From the NCBI GenBank assembly GCA_910577175.1, contig CAJTLU010000018.1, forward strand, positions 1-52,232: a DNA stretch of 52,232 bases. Reading direction: 5' to 3'. Below the pieces are notes generated by a model, which ran no database searches, was not told where the DNA came from, and saw only the letters and a program-made list of their open reading frames with translations. This DNA is from an uncultured Lachnospiraceae bacterium. Lineage in GTDB: Bacteria > Bacillota > Clostridia > Lachnospirales > Lachnospiraceae. Made by a program: the position numbers and the translations under genes. Shown here in pieces: positions 24,983-33,552 of this stretch; the stretch's first letter is position 1, and each line of letters starts with the position of its first letter.

Positions 24983-26167
24983 TTATAACCTGCACCGGAA
25001 CATTCCCGTGGACTTATGAATGAAAAAAGCCCCCTTCTTCTGAATTATTTCATCGACAGCCTGTATAAATTCCTGTTTTCTGTCCTTGATAATCTCCGCT
25101 GCATTTCCCGGATAGGAATCAACATATTCATAAACCGGCTCCGCCGCATCTACCAGAATATCGGAATCAAATTCCAAACATTCTATTTTGTGGAATACCC
25201 TCTCTAACTGCTCTCTTCCGTTTTCCAGCCGGAAGTTACAGGAAATCCGCTGAAACGGCATTTCAATACGGGAATCAAACTGCTCTACAACCTCGTGCAG
25301 CTCCTTCATATGGCTCTCTCCCACTGTAGTCGCACAAAACATCCCGTCTGCTTTTAAGAGCCGCTTTACCTTCTGAAACAAATCCTGCCGCTTTTCTACA
25401 TGGTACAGCATATGATTTGCCGTAATCCGGTCATAGGTGCCGGGCACGGACAGACAGTTCGCATCGGTCACCTGATAGCTGATTTTTATATCCTTCTTTT
25501 CCAAAACTGCCTTTTTTGCCATCAATCCTTCTCTTGCCTTTTCTAACATTCCCTCGGAATAATCGGTCAGCAGGAAGGTCAGATGCTCCGGAAGCTGCTC
25601 TGCAACCGCAATCAGATTGGAAGCATTTCCGCAGCCGATGCACAAGACATCCATTCCCTCCGAAAGCGCAAGCTTCTCCAATACCCATTCGGAAAAAGGC
25701 TGCTTCCCGGTGCTGTAATTGTGCAGATTAATTCTTTTCTGAAGATTCTCATCACTCCGGTACTGTTTGATTACCATATCCGAGATTTCCAAAATCCGGA
25801 TTGCCTCCACAAGATTCTCCCAGATGGCTCCCCCTTTCGCATTCTGCACCTTCTCTACCGCATCAATCACACGGTCCAGATGACGTTTCTTTTCATTGAG
25901 AAGCTTTTTCTGCTCCTGAAGCGACTCCTCCAGACTCTGGGTACTGCCACAGACCACCTCGCCTATCTGCTCCAATGGCAGTCCGAGATAGCGTAACATC
26001 AGAATCTTCTGCAAATCCACAAAGGAAGTCTCGTCATAATAGCGGTAGCCCGCCTCGGAATATCCTACCGGCTTTAATAATCCCTTTTCATCATAAAATC
26101 GTATCGTTTTCGGCGAAACACCAGAAATTCCGGCAATCTCACCTACCGTATAATGCTTCTTTTCCAT
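24983..26167 (-). CDS. MerR regulator fused to a SAM-dependent methyltransferase
   Basis: The 394-residue protein has a MerR DNA-binding domain (TVGEIAGISGVSPKTIRFYDEKG, residues about 6-28; GYRYYDE), a dimerisation coiled coil to about 110, and then a class I methyltransferase with motif I VLCIGCGNASN near residue 173, LLTDYSEGML and ITANHMLYHV. It could couple methylation or SAM sensing to transcription. The substrate is unknown. The start at 26167 is set by CGGAGG 6 nt upstream. Its own MerR-type promoter precedes it. Confidence 0.88.
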   Translation of the reverse strand: MEKKHYTVGEIAGISGVSPKTIRFYDEKGLLKPVGYSEAGYRYYDETSFVDLQKILMLRYLGLPLEQIGEVVCGSTQSLEESLQEQKKLLNEKKRHLDRVIDAVEKVQNAKGGAIWENLVEAIRILEISDMVIKQYRSDENLQKRINLHNYSTGKQPFSEWVLEKLALSEGMDVLCIGCGNASNLIAVAEQLPEHLTFLLTDYSEGMLEKAREGLMAKKAVLEKKDIKISYQVTDANCLSVPGTYDRITANHMLYHVEKRQDLFQKVKRLLKADGMFCATTVGESHMKELHEVVEQFDSRIEMPFQRISCNFRLENGREQLERVFHKIECLEFDSDILVDAAEPVYEYVDSYPGNAAEIIKDRKQEFIQAVDEIIQKKGAFFIHKSTGMFRCRL

Positions 26168-26233
26168 AAAAACCTCCGTTTCAAAAATGATTCCTTTGTT
26201 TCCAACGGATGTCCGGACCATCCCTGTACTGCC

Positions 26234-26264
26234 ATTATAAAGGTTCCCGTAAGGGAAAGGTCAA
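26234..26264 (-). promoter_or_regulatory. MerR-type promoter of the MerR-methyltransferase gene
   Basis: TTGACC (26259-26264) and consensus TATAAT (26234-26239) on the minus strand are 19 bp apart. The spacer holds the dyad GGTTCCC-GTAA-GGGAA. Confidence 0.85.
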
Positions 26265-26285
26265 GCACTTTTATGAAAAATATTC

Positions 26286-26900
26286 TTATTTCAGGTTTTC
26301 CCAGTCAATCCTTTCGTTCTTATAAAAGTATTCCCTGTCACGCGCTCCGATTTCCCGCAGCACACGGCACGGATTCCCGACTGCGACTACATTTGCCGGG
26401 ATATCCCTTGTCACCACGCTGCCCGCGCCGATTACCGTGTTCTCTCCAATCGTAACGCCCGGCACAATCACCGTACCGCTTCCAATCCACACACAGTTTC
26501 CGATACGCACCTCCCTGTTGTACTGGAGCATGTTCTTTCGAAGCTCTGGAGAAATCGGATGATTTGCCGTTGCAATCGTAACATTCGGCGCAAACATCAC
26601 ATCATTTCCTACATAAATCGGTGCATCGTCCACACAGGTCAGATTAAAATTGGAATAGACATGGTCCCCGAAATGCACATTCTTTCCGCCCCAGTTTGCC
26701 CGGAACGGCGGCTCGATATAGCACCCCTCTCCCATGCTGCCAAGCATCTCCTTTAACAACCGCTGCCTCTTTTCCCCCTCTGACGGACGCGTCGCATTAA
26801 ACTCATACAGCTTTTCCAGACGCATCTGCTGTTCCTTCATCAGTTCCGCATTGCGCGGGTCATATACCAGCCCTGCCTCCATTCGTTCCCGCTGTGTCAT
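26286..26900 (-). CDS. maltose/galactoside O-acetyltransferase family protein
   Basis: The 204-residue enzyme is a left-handed beta-helix acetyltransferase of the Maa/LacA type, transferring acetyl from acetyl-CoA to a sugar hydroxyl. It has the N-terminal Mac domain (MTQRERMEAGLVYDPRNAEL), the hexapeptide repeats (VGNDVMFAPNVTIATANHPI with the catalytic His; IGENTVIGAGSVVTRDIPAN) and the family length. The start at 26900 is supported by AAAAGGAG 6 nt upstream. Confidence 0.92.
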   Translation of the reverse strand: MTQRERMEAGLVYDPRNAELMKEQQMRLEKLYEFNATRPSEGEKRQRLLKEMLGSMGEGCYIEPPFRANWGGKNVHFGDHVYSNFNLTCVDDAPIYVGNDVMFAPNVTIATANHPISPELRKNMLQYNREVRIGNCVWIGSGTVIVPGVTIGENTVIGAGSVVTRDIPANVVAVGNPCRVLREIGARDREYFYKNERIDWENLK

Positions 26901-26971
26901 GGCAATCTCCTTTTCTGTCTTTTTTTTTCTTTCTGTTCCCCGCTTGAAAGCTTCGGCGGTTCCTCCTTTCC

Positions 26972-27457
26972 TTACAAGCGTTTCTCCATATAGCCGCATG
27001 TAAACGGGAAGAAATCGAACTTCTTTGTTCCAGTAGAAAGAAATCCGTAATTCTCGTACCATTTTTTCAGTACCCCATTCTCCTCCACAATGCCTATATT
27101 AAGCTTCTTACATCCGAATTCCCTTGCTCTGTCATACGCATCCGTAAGCAATTCCCCTCCAAGCCCCCGATGCCTTTGTGCCGGAACAACGCAAAGATTA
27201 TTCAGCTCACACTCGCTATTGTCCTGCAACACAAGCGAGTAATAGCCGATTATTTTTTCATCGTCATCATAATACGCATACATCAGACGGTTTTCATGTT
27301 CCATCTGATAGCGGAGCCTGTCCTCCGTAGTGGCAAACGCCGTAAACCTCGGCGCATTCTCCGCTGTAAAGCCAAACTCCTTTGCCACTGTCATAAAGCT
27401 TTCTCTTATCACTGCAACACATTCCGCAATGTCAGCCTTTTCTATTTCCTTTATCAT
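26972..27457 (-). CDS. GNAT family N-acetyltransferase
   Basis: The 161-residue protein has the GNAT fold: an N-terminal ADIAECVAVIRESF helix, LNNLCVVPAQRHRGLGGELL containing the acetyl-CoA binding R/Q-x-x-G-x-G/A loop, and the terminal KWYENYGF segment. The acceptor is not identifiable. GAGAGGAG lies 9 nt before the ATG at 27457. It follows the P-loop kinase by 16 bp and is probably cotranscribed. Confidence 0.9.
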   Translation of the reverse strand: MIKEIEKADIAECVAVIRESFMTVAKEFGFTAENAPRFTAFATTEDRLRYQMEHENRLMYAYYDDDEKIIGYYSLVLQDNSECELNNLCVVPAQRHRGLGGELLTDAYDRAREFGCKKLNIGIVEENGVLKKWYENYGFLSTGTKKFDFFPFTCGYMEKRL

Positions 27458-27473
27458 TTTGCAACATCTCCTC

Positions 27474-27968
27474 TCAGGTATCCTCCCGCTCAAAATAATC
27501 GTCTGCTTCCTGTCTGGAATGAAAAATCATAACCTGTCGTCCCTCCCGGTACTTTTCCAGAAGCTGGTATATCTGTGGTAATTTTTTCTCCGGGAATTCA
27601 AGAATCCACTGACGGAACTCTTCATCAAACTCCTCCTCCACCCAGGGCATCTCCTCCCGTTTTTTCCCGATCCGCTCCTTCGCCCCTGCAAGACATGTCT
27701 CCAGAGGATAATCAAGCAGAACTACCGTATCGCAGGCTTTCATTCTCATTTCTAACGTCCTGTTATAGTTCCCGTCAATAATCCAGCACTCTGTTTCAAG
27801 AATTTCCGCCAATCTGGCATCAAACTCCTCCTTCGGAATGTTGGTCCTGTCCGGCCGGTGCCAAAGCATATCAAGATAATGCAGCGGCAACCCGGTCTTA
27901 TCACGCAGCTTCCGCGAAAAAGTGCTTTTCCCTGCACCCGGACATCCTATCACAATAACCCGTTTCAT
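27474..27968 (-). CDS. P-loop kinase, adenylate kinase/FlaR-like
   Basis: The 164-residue protein has Walker A GCPGAGKST at residues 8-16, a LPLHYLDMLWHRPDRT segment and WIIDGNYNRTLEMRM with the substrate-binding Arg, as in the small kinases annotated as 'topology modulation protein' or AAA ATPase. The phosphate acceptor is unknown. The ATG at 27968 has only a weak GAAG before it. An upstream TTG or ATG in frame (to 28031) cannot be ruled out. Confidence 0.8.
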   Translation of the reverse strand: MKRVIVIGCPGAGKSTFSRKLRDKTGLPLHYLDMLWHRPDRTNIPKEEFDARLAEILETECWIIDGNYNRTLEMRMKACDTVVLLDYPLETCLAGAKERIGKKREEMPWVEEEFDEEFRQWILEFPEKKLPQIYQLLEKYREGRQVMIFHSRQEADDYFEREDT

Positions 27969-28065
27969 CTCTTCACCATCATCCAATCCTGTCTGCAATA
28001 TTGGAATTTCTCCTTTCTTCGGATTTCTCATATCCTATTTTACTATGTGCAATGCTCCGGCAAAA

Positions 28066-28390
28066 AACTTGAAAACCTCCGGTTTTCTCGTTCGCGTGCG
28101 CGTTCAGATGTCTCCAAAAGCATCTGCTCATGCAAGCATCGCATCTGCCTTTCGTCCATCCCAACGCATCTGCCCATGCAAGCTTGGTATAATCTTGGCG
28201 TCAAACGGCGCTTCGCGCGGTTTCTGCCACAAAATACAGCTGTTGCAGACAAGCCTGCACATCTGTATTTTGCGGCAGAAAAGCACCTACGGTGCTTTTG
28301 ACACCGGAATCATGATAACTGCTTTGGGGATGTCCGAAAGACATCTCCCATACAGGCATGGCATCTGCTTTTGTCCATCCTCACTTTTGC
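28066..28390. repeat. multi-branched palindromic non-coding element
   Basis: No gene is seen in 28032-28459. The central inverted repeat pairs TTCTGCC-CAAAATACAG (28221-28239) with its complement at 28262-28280 (17 of 18). Smaller hairpins flank it (AAAAC-CTCCG-GTTTT, AGCACC-TAC-GGTGCT, GGGATGTC-CGAAA-GACATCTCCC). GCATCTGC-CATGCAAGC occurs twice as a direct repeat (near 28120 and 28166). The layout recalls the other palindromic repeats here but the sequence is different. Confidence 0.65.
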
Positions 28391-28459
28391 CTCCACGGAT
28401 ATTATACTGTATTTCCGGCTATTACACAACATTTTCCTGCCTTGGATTTCCGTCCTTCT

Positions 28460-28500
28460 GTGATAACATCACGGAACTACGCTCCGCTCTGTAGTATACT
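28460..28500 (+). promoter_or_regulatory. Crp/Fnr-type activator site and promoter of the ferredoxin operon
   Basis: GTGAT-AAC-ATCAC (28460-28472) is a perfect dyad, a near match to the CRP half-site TGTGA. TATACT (28495-28500) is a good -10 with no recognisable -35. The dyad centre falls about 41 bp upstream of the predicted start, the class II activator position. The Crp-family gene at 31710 has the R-E-x-x-x-R recognition helix that reads GTGA. Confidence 0.6.
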
Positions 28501-28529
28501 TTTCTTATCAATCATAAGGAGGCTCTGCT

Positions 28530-28742
28530 ATGGAAACGAAACCCCGGAAAGCACGAAAAGCTTTTGTAAACGAAAACGATTGCGTTGCATGCGGCTGCTG
28601 TGTCAAGGTCTGCCCGAAAGGCGCTATCGAAATATGGAAGGGAACTATGGCAAGGGTTACTACAGAACAATGTGTCGGATGCGGAAGATGTGCCAGGGAA
28701 TGCCCTGCGTCTGTGATAGAAATCCAGGAGGTGCTGCCATGA
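28530..28742 (+). CDS. 2[4Fe-4S] ferredoxin
   Basis: The 70-residue protein has two CxxCxxCxxxCP clusters, CVACGCCVKVCP and CVGCGRCARECP, the complete ligands for two [4Fe-4S] centres, and a short basic N-terminal tail. It would carry single electrons in the cytoplasm. AAGGAGG precedes the ATG. Its stop overlaps the start of the NapH-like gene by 4 bp (ATGA), so it is likely the electron partner of that membrane protein. Confidence 0.93.
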   Translation: METKPRKARKAFVNENDCVACGCCVKVCPKGAIEIWKGTMARVTTEQCVGCGRCARECPASVIEIQEVLP

Positions 28743-29317
28743 AAAAACACTGGTATGACTATCTGTGGCTCTTCTCCCTGAGCTATCTTATTCTTGGATT
28801 TTTTAATATTTTGTTTGCATGGCTGGGACTGTTATGCTTTTTTATTCCCCTGATTATTTCGATTACCAAAGGAACCAAAGGCTACTGTAACCGCTACTGC
28901 GGCAGAGGACAGCTGTTCGGGCTGTTGGGCGGCAGGTTCGGACTATCCCGGAAGAAGGATATTCCAAAATGGCTAAAAAGCAAATGGTTCCGTTATGGAT
29001 TCCTGATTTTCTTTTTCATCATGTTCTTCCAGATGCTTTGGAATACTTATCTGGTATTTTCCGGTACACGGGGATTACGGCAGGCCGTCACGCTTCTGTG
29101 GACTTTCAAGCTGCCGTGGCACTGGGCATATCATGGCACCCTGTTTCATCCCGGCGTTGCACAGTTTGCCTTCGGCTTTTACAGCGTGATGCTGACTTCC
29201 ACTGTGCTTGGCTTTATTACAATGCTTCTCTTTAAACCGCGAAGCTGGTGCGTCTACTGCCCTATGGGAACGATGACACAGCTGATTTGCAAAGCCAAAA
29301 ACAAAATAAGGAAATAA
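28739..29317 (+). CDS. NapH/NosR-like membrane protein with 4Fe-4S motif
   Basis: The 192-residue protein has four transmembrane helices (about residues 8-42, 82-104, 137-160 and nearby). Cys-rich loops GYCNRYCGRGQLF and WCVYCPMGT are typical of NapH/NosR/RnfB-related proteins that pass electrons across the membrane. GGAGG lies 7 nt before the ATG. It is translationally coupled to the ferredoxin. In this context it may transfer electrons to a sulfur or thiol acceptor, which is inference. Confidence 0.85.
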   Translation: MKKHWYDYLWLFSLSYLILGFFNILFAWLGLLCFFIPLIISITKGTKGYCNRYCGRGQLFGLLGGRFGLSRKKDIPKWLKSKWFRYGFLIFFFIMFFQMLWNTYLVFSGTRGLRQAVTLLWTFKLPWHWAYHGTLFHPGVAQFAFGFYSVMLTSTVLGFITMLLFKPRSWCVYCPMGTMTQLICKAKNKIRK

Positions 29318-29426
29318 TGCTATAGAAAGAATCCGCCTCATGCGCTATAATAAAAGAAGGTCACATCACAGACCATAACAGGCATCCGTACAAAGCGGAT
29401 ACTCTTTAAAAGCTGGAGGTACATTT

Positions 29427-29822
29427 ATGAAAAAGCTTATCCCCATTTTTATGCTTCTGCTGCTGTTTGCAGGCTGCGGTACAGACAACGAAGAACAAGA
29501 AAACAGCTATTCCCGGATTTCCATGGAGGAAGCAGTTACCAGGATGGAGGAAGAAGAAAACTATATTATCCTGGATGTACGGACTGCAGAGGAATATGAA
29601 GAAAAGCATATCCCGGACGCGGTCAATATCCCGAATGAAAGCATCGGTACAGAAGAACTGCCGGAGCTGCCGGACAAGGACCAGCTGATTCTTGTTTACT
29701 GCCGCAGCGGAAACCGCAGCAAGCAGGCTTCCCAAAAGCTTGCTGACCTTGGCTATACCAATGTTGTGGAATTTGGCGGAATCATTGACTGGACCGGGGA
29801 AACGGTTTCCGGTTCCCGGTAA
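29427..29822 (+). CDS. rhodanese-domain lipoprotein
   Basis: The 131-residue protein has a lipoprotein signal (KKLIPIFMLLLLFAGCG, lipidated Cys17), a short acidic linker and one rhodanese domain. The domain shows ILDVRTAEEYEEKHIPDAVNI and the active-site loop YCRSGNRS, which carries the catalytic Cys. It would move sulfane sulfur at the outer face of the membrane. GGAGG precedes the ATG. It lies 110 bp after the NapH-like gene with a TATAAT -10 in the gap (near 29352), so it may have its own promoter. Confidence 0.9.
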   Translation: MKKLIPIFMLLLLFAGCGTDNEEQENSYSRISMEEAVTRMEEEENYIILDVRTAEEYEEKHIPDAVNIPNESIGTEELPELPDKDQLILVYCRSGNRSKQASQKLADLGYTNVVEFGGIIDWTGETVSGSR

Positions 29823-29832
29823 ACTACCAGAA

Positions 29833-29863
29833 AAGCCGGCCTGTCATACCGACAGCCCGGCTT
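29833..29863. terminator. stem-loop after the rhodanese lipoprotein gene
   Basis: AAGCCGG-CCTGTC and GACAG-CCCGGCTT form a strong stem with a 5-nt loop. There is no T-run on the plus strand, so it may slow or end transcription only partly. Confidence 0.4.
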
Positions 29864-29964
29864 CGGAATGATACATGATAGGTATACGGCAGAAGGCTGC
29901 GGCAGGGAATGGCGGAACTGTCCGTATAGTATGACTTTTTATACAAAGAAAGGTGGAACATCAT

Positions 29965-31665
29965 ATGAAGGTTGTAATTGTAGGCGGTGTCGCCGGCGGA
30001 GCAACTGCCGCCGCCAGAATCCGCAGACTGGACGAACAGGCAGAAATCATTGTGTTTGAACGCTCCGGATTTATCTCTTATGCAAATTGCGGTCTGCCAT
30101 ACTATATCGGCGGCGTCATTGCCGACCCGGAGGCTCTGACCCTCCAGACCCCGGAAAGCTTCTTCTCCAGATTTCGTGTGACAATGAAGGTACGCCATGA
30201 GGTTACGGCACTTCATCCGGAAACAAATACCGTTTCCGTGAAAAACCTGGAAACGGGCGAAACCTTTGAGGAAAGCTATGATAAGCTGCTTCTTTCTCCC
30301 GGTGCAAAACCGGCTCAGCCAGACCTTTCCGGCACGGGAAGCGACCGACTCTTTACCCTCCGGACAGTGGAGGACACGCTCCATATTAAAGAATACATCA
30401 CGAAACACCATCCCGCTTCCGTCGTGCTTGCAGGCGGCGGTTTCATCGGTCTGGAGCTGGCAGAAAACCTCAGGGAGCTTGGAATGGAGGTCACCATCGT
30501 CCAGCGCCCGAAGCAGCTGATGACTCCTTTCGATGCGGATATGGCAGCCTTTCTCCACAATGAAATGCGCAGGCACGGTATCACGCTGGCGCTTGGCCAT
30601 ACCGTGGAAGGCTTTACGGAAAAGGAAAACGGCATAGATGTCCTGTTAAAAGAGGGCGCCCCTCTTCATGCGGATATGGCGGTTCTTGCCATCGGCGTTA
30701 CACCGGATACAACGCTTGCAAAGGATGCCGGTCTGGAGCTTGGCATCAAAGGCAGCATCGTTGTCAATGACCGGATGGAAACCTCCGTCCGGGATATCTA
30801 TGCGGTCGGCGATGCAGTACAGGTAAAGCATTCCGTTACCGGACAGAATGCCCTGATTTCACTTGCCGGTCCTGCCAATAAGCAGGGACGCATCGCAGCG
30901 GATAACATCTGCGGCAGAGACAGCCGGTATCCGGGTTCGCAGGGCAGCTCTGTTATCAAGGTTTTTTCGATGACTGCTGCAACGACCGGAATTAACGAGA
31001 CAGCTGCCAAAGAAGCCGGTCTTGCTATCGATAAGGTCGTCCTGTCTCCGATGAGCCATGCCGGCTATTATCCGGGTGGAAAAGTTATGACGATGAAACT
31101 AATTTTTGAAAAAGAAACCTTCCGCCTGCTAGGCGCCCAGATTGTCGGATACGAGGGCGTAGACAAGCGAATCGATGTCCTTGCTACTGCAATTCATGCA
31201 GGGATGAAGGCAACGGACCTGACGGAGCTTGACCTCGCCTATGCGCCGCCCTATTCCTCTGCAAAGGACCCGGTCAATATGGCAGGCTTTATCGCCGAAA
31301 ACATTGCCAACGGTCTGGTAAAGCAGTTCCATCTGGAGGATGTAAAAACGCTTCCAAAGGACGGAAGCGTTACCCTTCTGGATACCCGGACAGAAAAAGA
31401 ATACCTGCGCGGGCATATCGACGGCTTTCTTAACATCCCTGTGGACGAACTACGCGAGCGGCTGGGAGAACTTACGAAAGATAAACCTGTCTATATCATC
31501 TGCCAGAGCGGGCTGCGCAGCTATATTGCATCGCGCATTCTTGCAGGAAACGGCTATGACACCTACAATTTCTCCGGCGGCTTCCGCTTCTATGATGCGG
31601 TGGAGCATGACCGCCATATGACCGAAGCGGCAACCGCCTGCGGCATGGACATGGCAGAAAGCTGA
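29965..31665 (+). CDS. CoA-disulfide reductase fused to a rhodanese domain
   Basis: The 566-residue flavoenzyme has an N-terminal FAD site (VVIVGGVAGGATAAARIRRL), the single redox Cys in ISYANCGLPYYIGG, a central NAD(P)H site (VVLAGGGFIGLELAENL), the family dimerisation domain, and a C-terminal rhodanese domain (LDTRTEKEYLRGHIDGFLNI) with catalytic Cys in ICQSGLRS. CoADR-Rhd enzymes reduce CoA persulfide, polysulfide or sulfur. AAAGGTGG supports the ATG at 29965. With the rhodanese lipoprotein and the Fe-S genes it suggests sulfur or thiol-redox metabolism. Confidence 0.93.
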   Translation: MKVVIVGGVAGGATAAARIRRLDEQAEIIVFERSGFISYANCGLPYYIGGVIADPEALTLQTPESFFSRFRVTMKVRHEVTALHPETNTVSVKNLETGETFEESYDKLLLSPGAKPAQPDLSGTGSDRLFTLRTVEDTLHIKEYITKHHPASVVLAGGGFIGLELAENLRELGMEVTIVQRPKQLMTPFDADMAAFLHNEMRRHGITLALGHTVEGFTEKENGIDVLLKEGAPLHADMAVLAIGVTPDTTLAKDAGLELGIKGSIVVNDRMETSVRDIYAVGDAVQVKHSVTGQNALISLAGPANKQGRIAADNICGRDSRYPGSQGSSVIKVFSMTAATTGINETAAKEAGLAIDKVVLSPMSHAGYYPGGKVMTMKLIFEKETFRLLGAQIVGYEGVDKRIDVLATAIHAGMKATDLTELDLAYAPPYSSAKDPVNMAGFIAENIANGLVKQFHLEDVKTLPKDGSVTLLDTRTEKEYLRGHIDGFLNIPVDELRERLGELTKDKPVYIICQSGLRSYIASRILAGNGYDTYNFSGGFRFYDAVEHDRHMTEAATACGMDMAES

Positions 31666-31709
31666 TAGTAAAAAATCAAAAAACGGACTGCAAAAGCGCG
31701 CCTTTTCCC

Positions 31710-32393
31710 TTACTCTGCACTCAGGGACTCCAGCTTTTCTTTCCCGGTAAGCTCTATGGTCCCGCGGCTTAGCTTTACCATGCCCTCACTTTGAAAATAG
31801 CGAAGCATCCGGGTGACTACCTCACGATGCGTCCCCAGATGGTTCGCTATCATTTCATGGGTGACCTTTAACTGATTGGTATGTTCAAGTGAGGCTTCCT
31901 CCAGCAAAAATGCGGCAATACGCTTATCAAGGCTTTTCCACATAATCTGTTCTATCAGCCAGATTACCTCAGAAAAACGGGATGCCATAATTTCATTGGT
32001 ATAATTGGCAACAGGCGCCGATTCTTCCATGATGCTTTTATAAACCTCTGCAGGAATAATCCATAGCTCCGTATCCTTCTCTGTTTCAATGACAAGTTCA
32101 AACTGAATCGAATGCATGATGCAGGAAGCCGAAAACAGGCAGATATCCATAGGGAACAGCCGATAAAGCGTAACCTCTCTTCCCCCCTCAGAAAGAATAT
32201 AGGCTCTGAGCTGTCCCGAGCGCACCATAAGCAGGCCAAGGCAATCCATACTCCCATTGTGAACCACAGTCCCTTTGCTTACGCTTCGGAATATCATATT
32301 CTCCGAAATTCTGGCTCTTTGTGCCGGTGTAAGTCTTTCCCATACAGGAAAATACTTTGAAAAATCCGTGAAATGATTCTTTAAAACGCCCAT
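31710..32393 (-). CDS. Crp/Fnr-family transcriptional regulator
   Basis: The 227-residue protein has a cyclic-nucleotide-binding-like beta roll (GTVVHNGSMDCLGLLMVRSG; EGGREVTLYRLFPMDICLFSASC), a long dimer helix, and a winged helix-turn-helix with VTHEMIANHLGTHREVVTRML. The recognition helix keeps Arg-Glu-x-x-x-Arg as in CRP. There is no Fnr-type N-terminal Cys cluster. It converges on the CoA-disulfide reductase gene and is the likely regulator of the Fe-S/rhodanese operon. GAATT-N6-AATTC at 32471-32486 lies just upstream. Confidence 0.92.
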   Translation of the reverse strand: MGVLKNHFTDFSKYFPVWERLTPAQRARISENMIFRSVSKGTVVHNGSMDCLGLLMVRSGQLRAYILSEGGREVTLYRLFPMDICLFSASCIMHSIQFELVIETEKDTELWIIPAEVYKSIMEESAPVANYTNEIMASRFSEVIWLIEQIMWKSLDKRIAAFLLEEASLEHTNQLKVTHEMIANHLGTHREVVTRMLRYFQSEGMVKLSRGTIELTGKEKLESLSAE

Positions 32394-32504
32394 CGTCGCT
32401 CATTCCTCTCTTCCCATTAGTAAGCCTATTGCGGAATTGCAGGATTTATTCTTTTTCAGGTGAGCCTTTTGAATTAGCACAAATTCTTTTCCGTAATAAT
32501 GAAT

Positions 32505-33401
32505 CTATCCGCACATTGCTGCTGCCTGAATCCCTGCGATTGCACCATCCGAAACTGCTGTAGCCACCTGTCTCACTTTTTTCACACAGATATCACCTGC
32601 CGCAAACACTCCCGGAATTTCCGTCTGCATGGAGTTATCCACCGGAATATAGCCGCCGTCTAACTTCAATTCTGTATACATCTGCGTATTCGGAACAATC
32701 CCTGCGTATACAAATACTCCGCACTCCGCATCTTTTATAATCTGCTTCTTTCCGGTTTTGTTATCTGTAAATTCAAGCTCTTCTACGGCTTCATTGCCAT
32801 ATACTGCAGTAAGACTTGAATGCGGCATGATTTCGATATTATCAAAGGCAGCAACTTTATCTTTAAATTCCTGTATACATGCAAGTTCATCTTCCACGCA
32901 TACAATCATTACCTTTCCTGCTATTCCAGCCAGATAAAGAGCTTCCTTTACTGCCCCGTCTGCTCCGCCGATTACATACACGTTCTTTCCTTTATAATGC
33001 AAACCATCTTTTGGGGCATTTAATCTGACACCCTTCAGACCTTCCCCAGGAATGCCCAACATGCGTGCCGAACCCCCATTTGCCAGAATTAAGGTTTTAG
33101 ATTCATAACTATTTTTATCCGTAACGACTTTCTTTATTTCGCCTGTAAGCTTTGTCTCTGTCACATTTTCATAACGAATCTCCACACCGGCACCGAGCGC
33201 CTGCTCTTTCATTCGTTCGGCAAATGTCTTGCCGGTTTCCTCCTGCACAATTGCTGTATAGTGTGTCACGGTAGATACCGCCCCAATCAGACCACCCACC
33301 TGTTTCTTTTCCAACACCAGAACCTTTTTTCCTCTGCTTTTCCCATAAATAGCTGCACTGATCCCCGCCGGTCCTGCACCGATAATAATCATATCATACA
33401 T
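32505..33401 (-). CDS. thioredoxin reductase-like flavoprotein lacking the CxxC pair
   Basis: The 298-residue protein has the FAD motif MIIIGAGPAGISAAIYG, the NAD(P)H motif VYVIGGADGAVKEALYL and the C-terminal FAD clamp PGVFAAGDI, all as in thioredoxin reductase. The redox-active CATC segment is replaced by NAPK (residues 129-132). It therefore cannot reduce thioredoxin by the usual route. It may act as an NAD(P)H:ferredoxin or flavodoxin reductase or have another acceptor. AAGGAG precedes the ATG at 33401. The 150 bp upstream are AT-rich with no clear promoter. Confidence 0.85.
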   Translation of the reverse strand: MYDMIIIGAGPAGISAAIYGKSRGKKVLVLEKKQVGGLIGAVSTVTHYTAIVQEETGKTFAERMKEQALGAGVEIRYENVTETKLTGEIKKVVTDKNSYESKTLILANGGSARMLGIPGEGLKGVRLNAPKDGLHYKGKNVYVIGGADGAVKEALYLAGIAGKVMIVCVEDELACIQEFKDKVAAFDNIEIMPHSSLTAVYGNEAVEELEFTDNKTGKKQIIKDAECGVFVYAGIVPNTQMYTELKLDGGYIPVDNSMQTEIPGVFAAGDICVKKVRQVATAVSDGAIAGIQAAAMCG

Positions 33402-33552
33402 TCCAATCTTCTCCTTATACATAAAAATATAAAGCAATTCCGACATTAATTTTAAACTTCATTCCGATTATATTATTACTCTTTTTATATATCTTATTTA
33501 CAACATTTCGCAGCACAGTGGCCCGCCTTTTCCCTTATTCCAACTTTTACCG

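Noticed and set aside
26901..27062. N-terminal extension of the sugar acetyltransferase
   Set aside because: A strong ribosome binding site and the normal Maa length place the start at 26900; the extension is low-quality sequence.
28100..28390. Possible CRISPR array from repeated GCATCTGC and CATGCAAGC words
   Set aside because: Spacing is irregular, only two direct repeats exist, and the main signal is inverted repeats.
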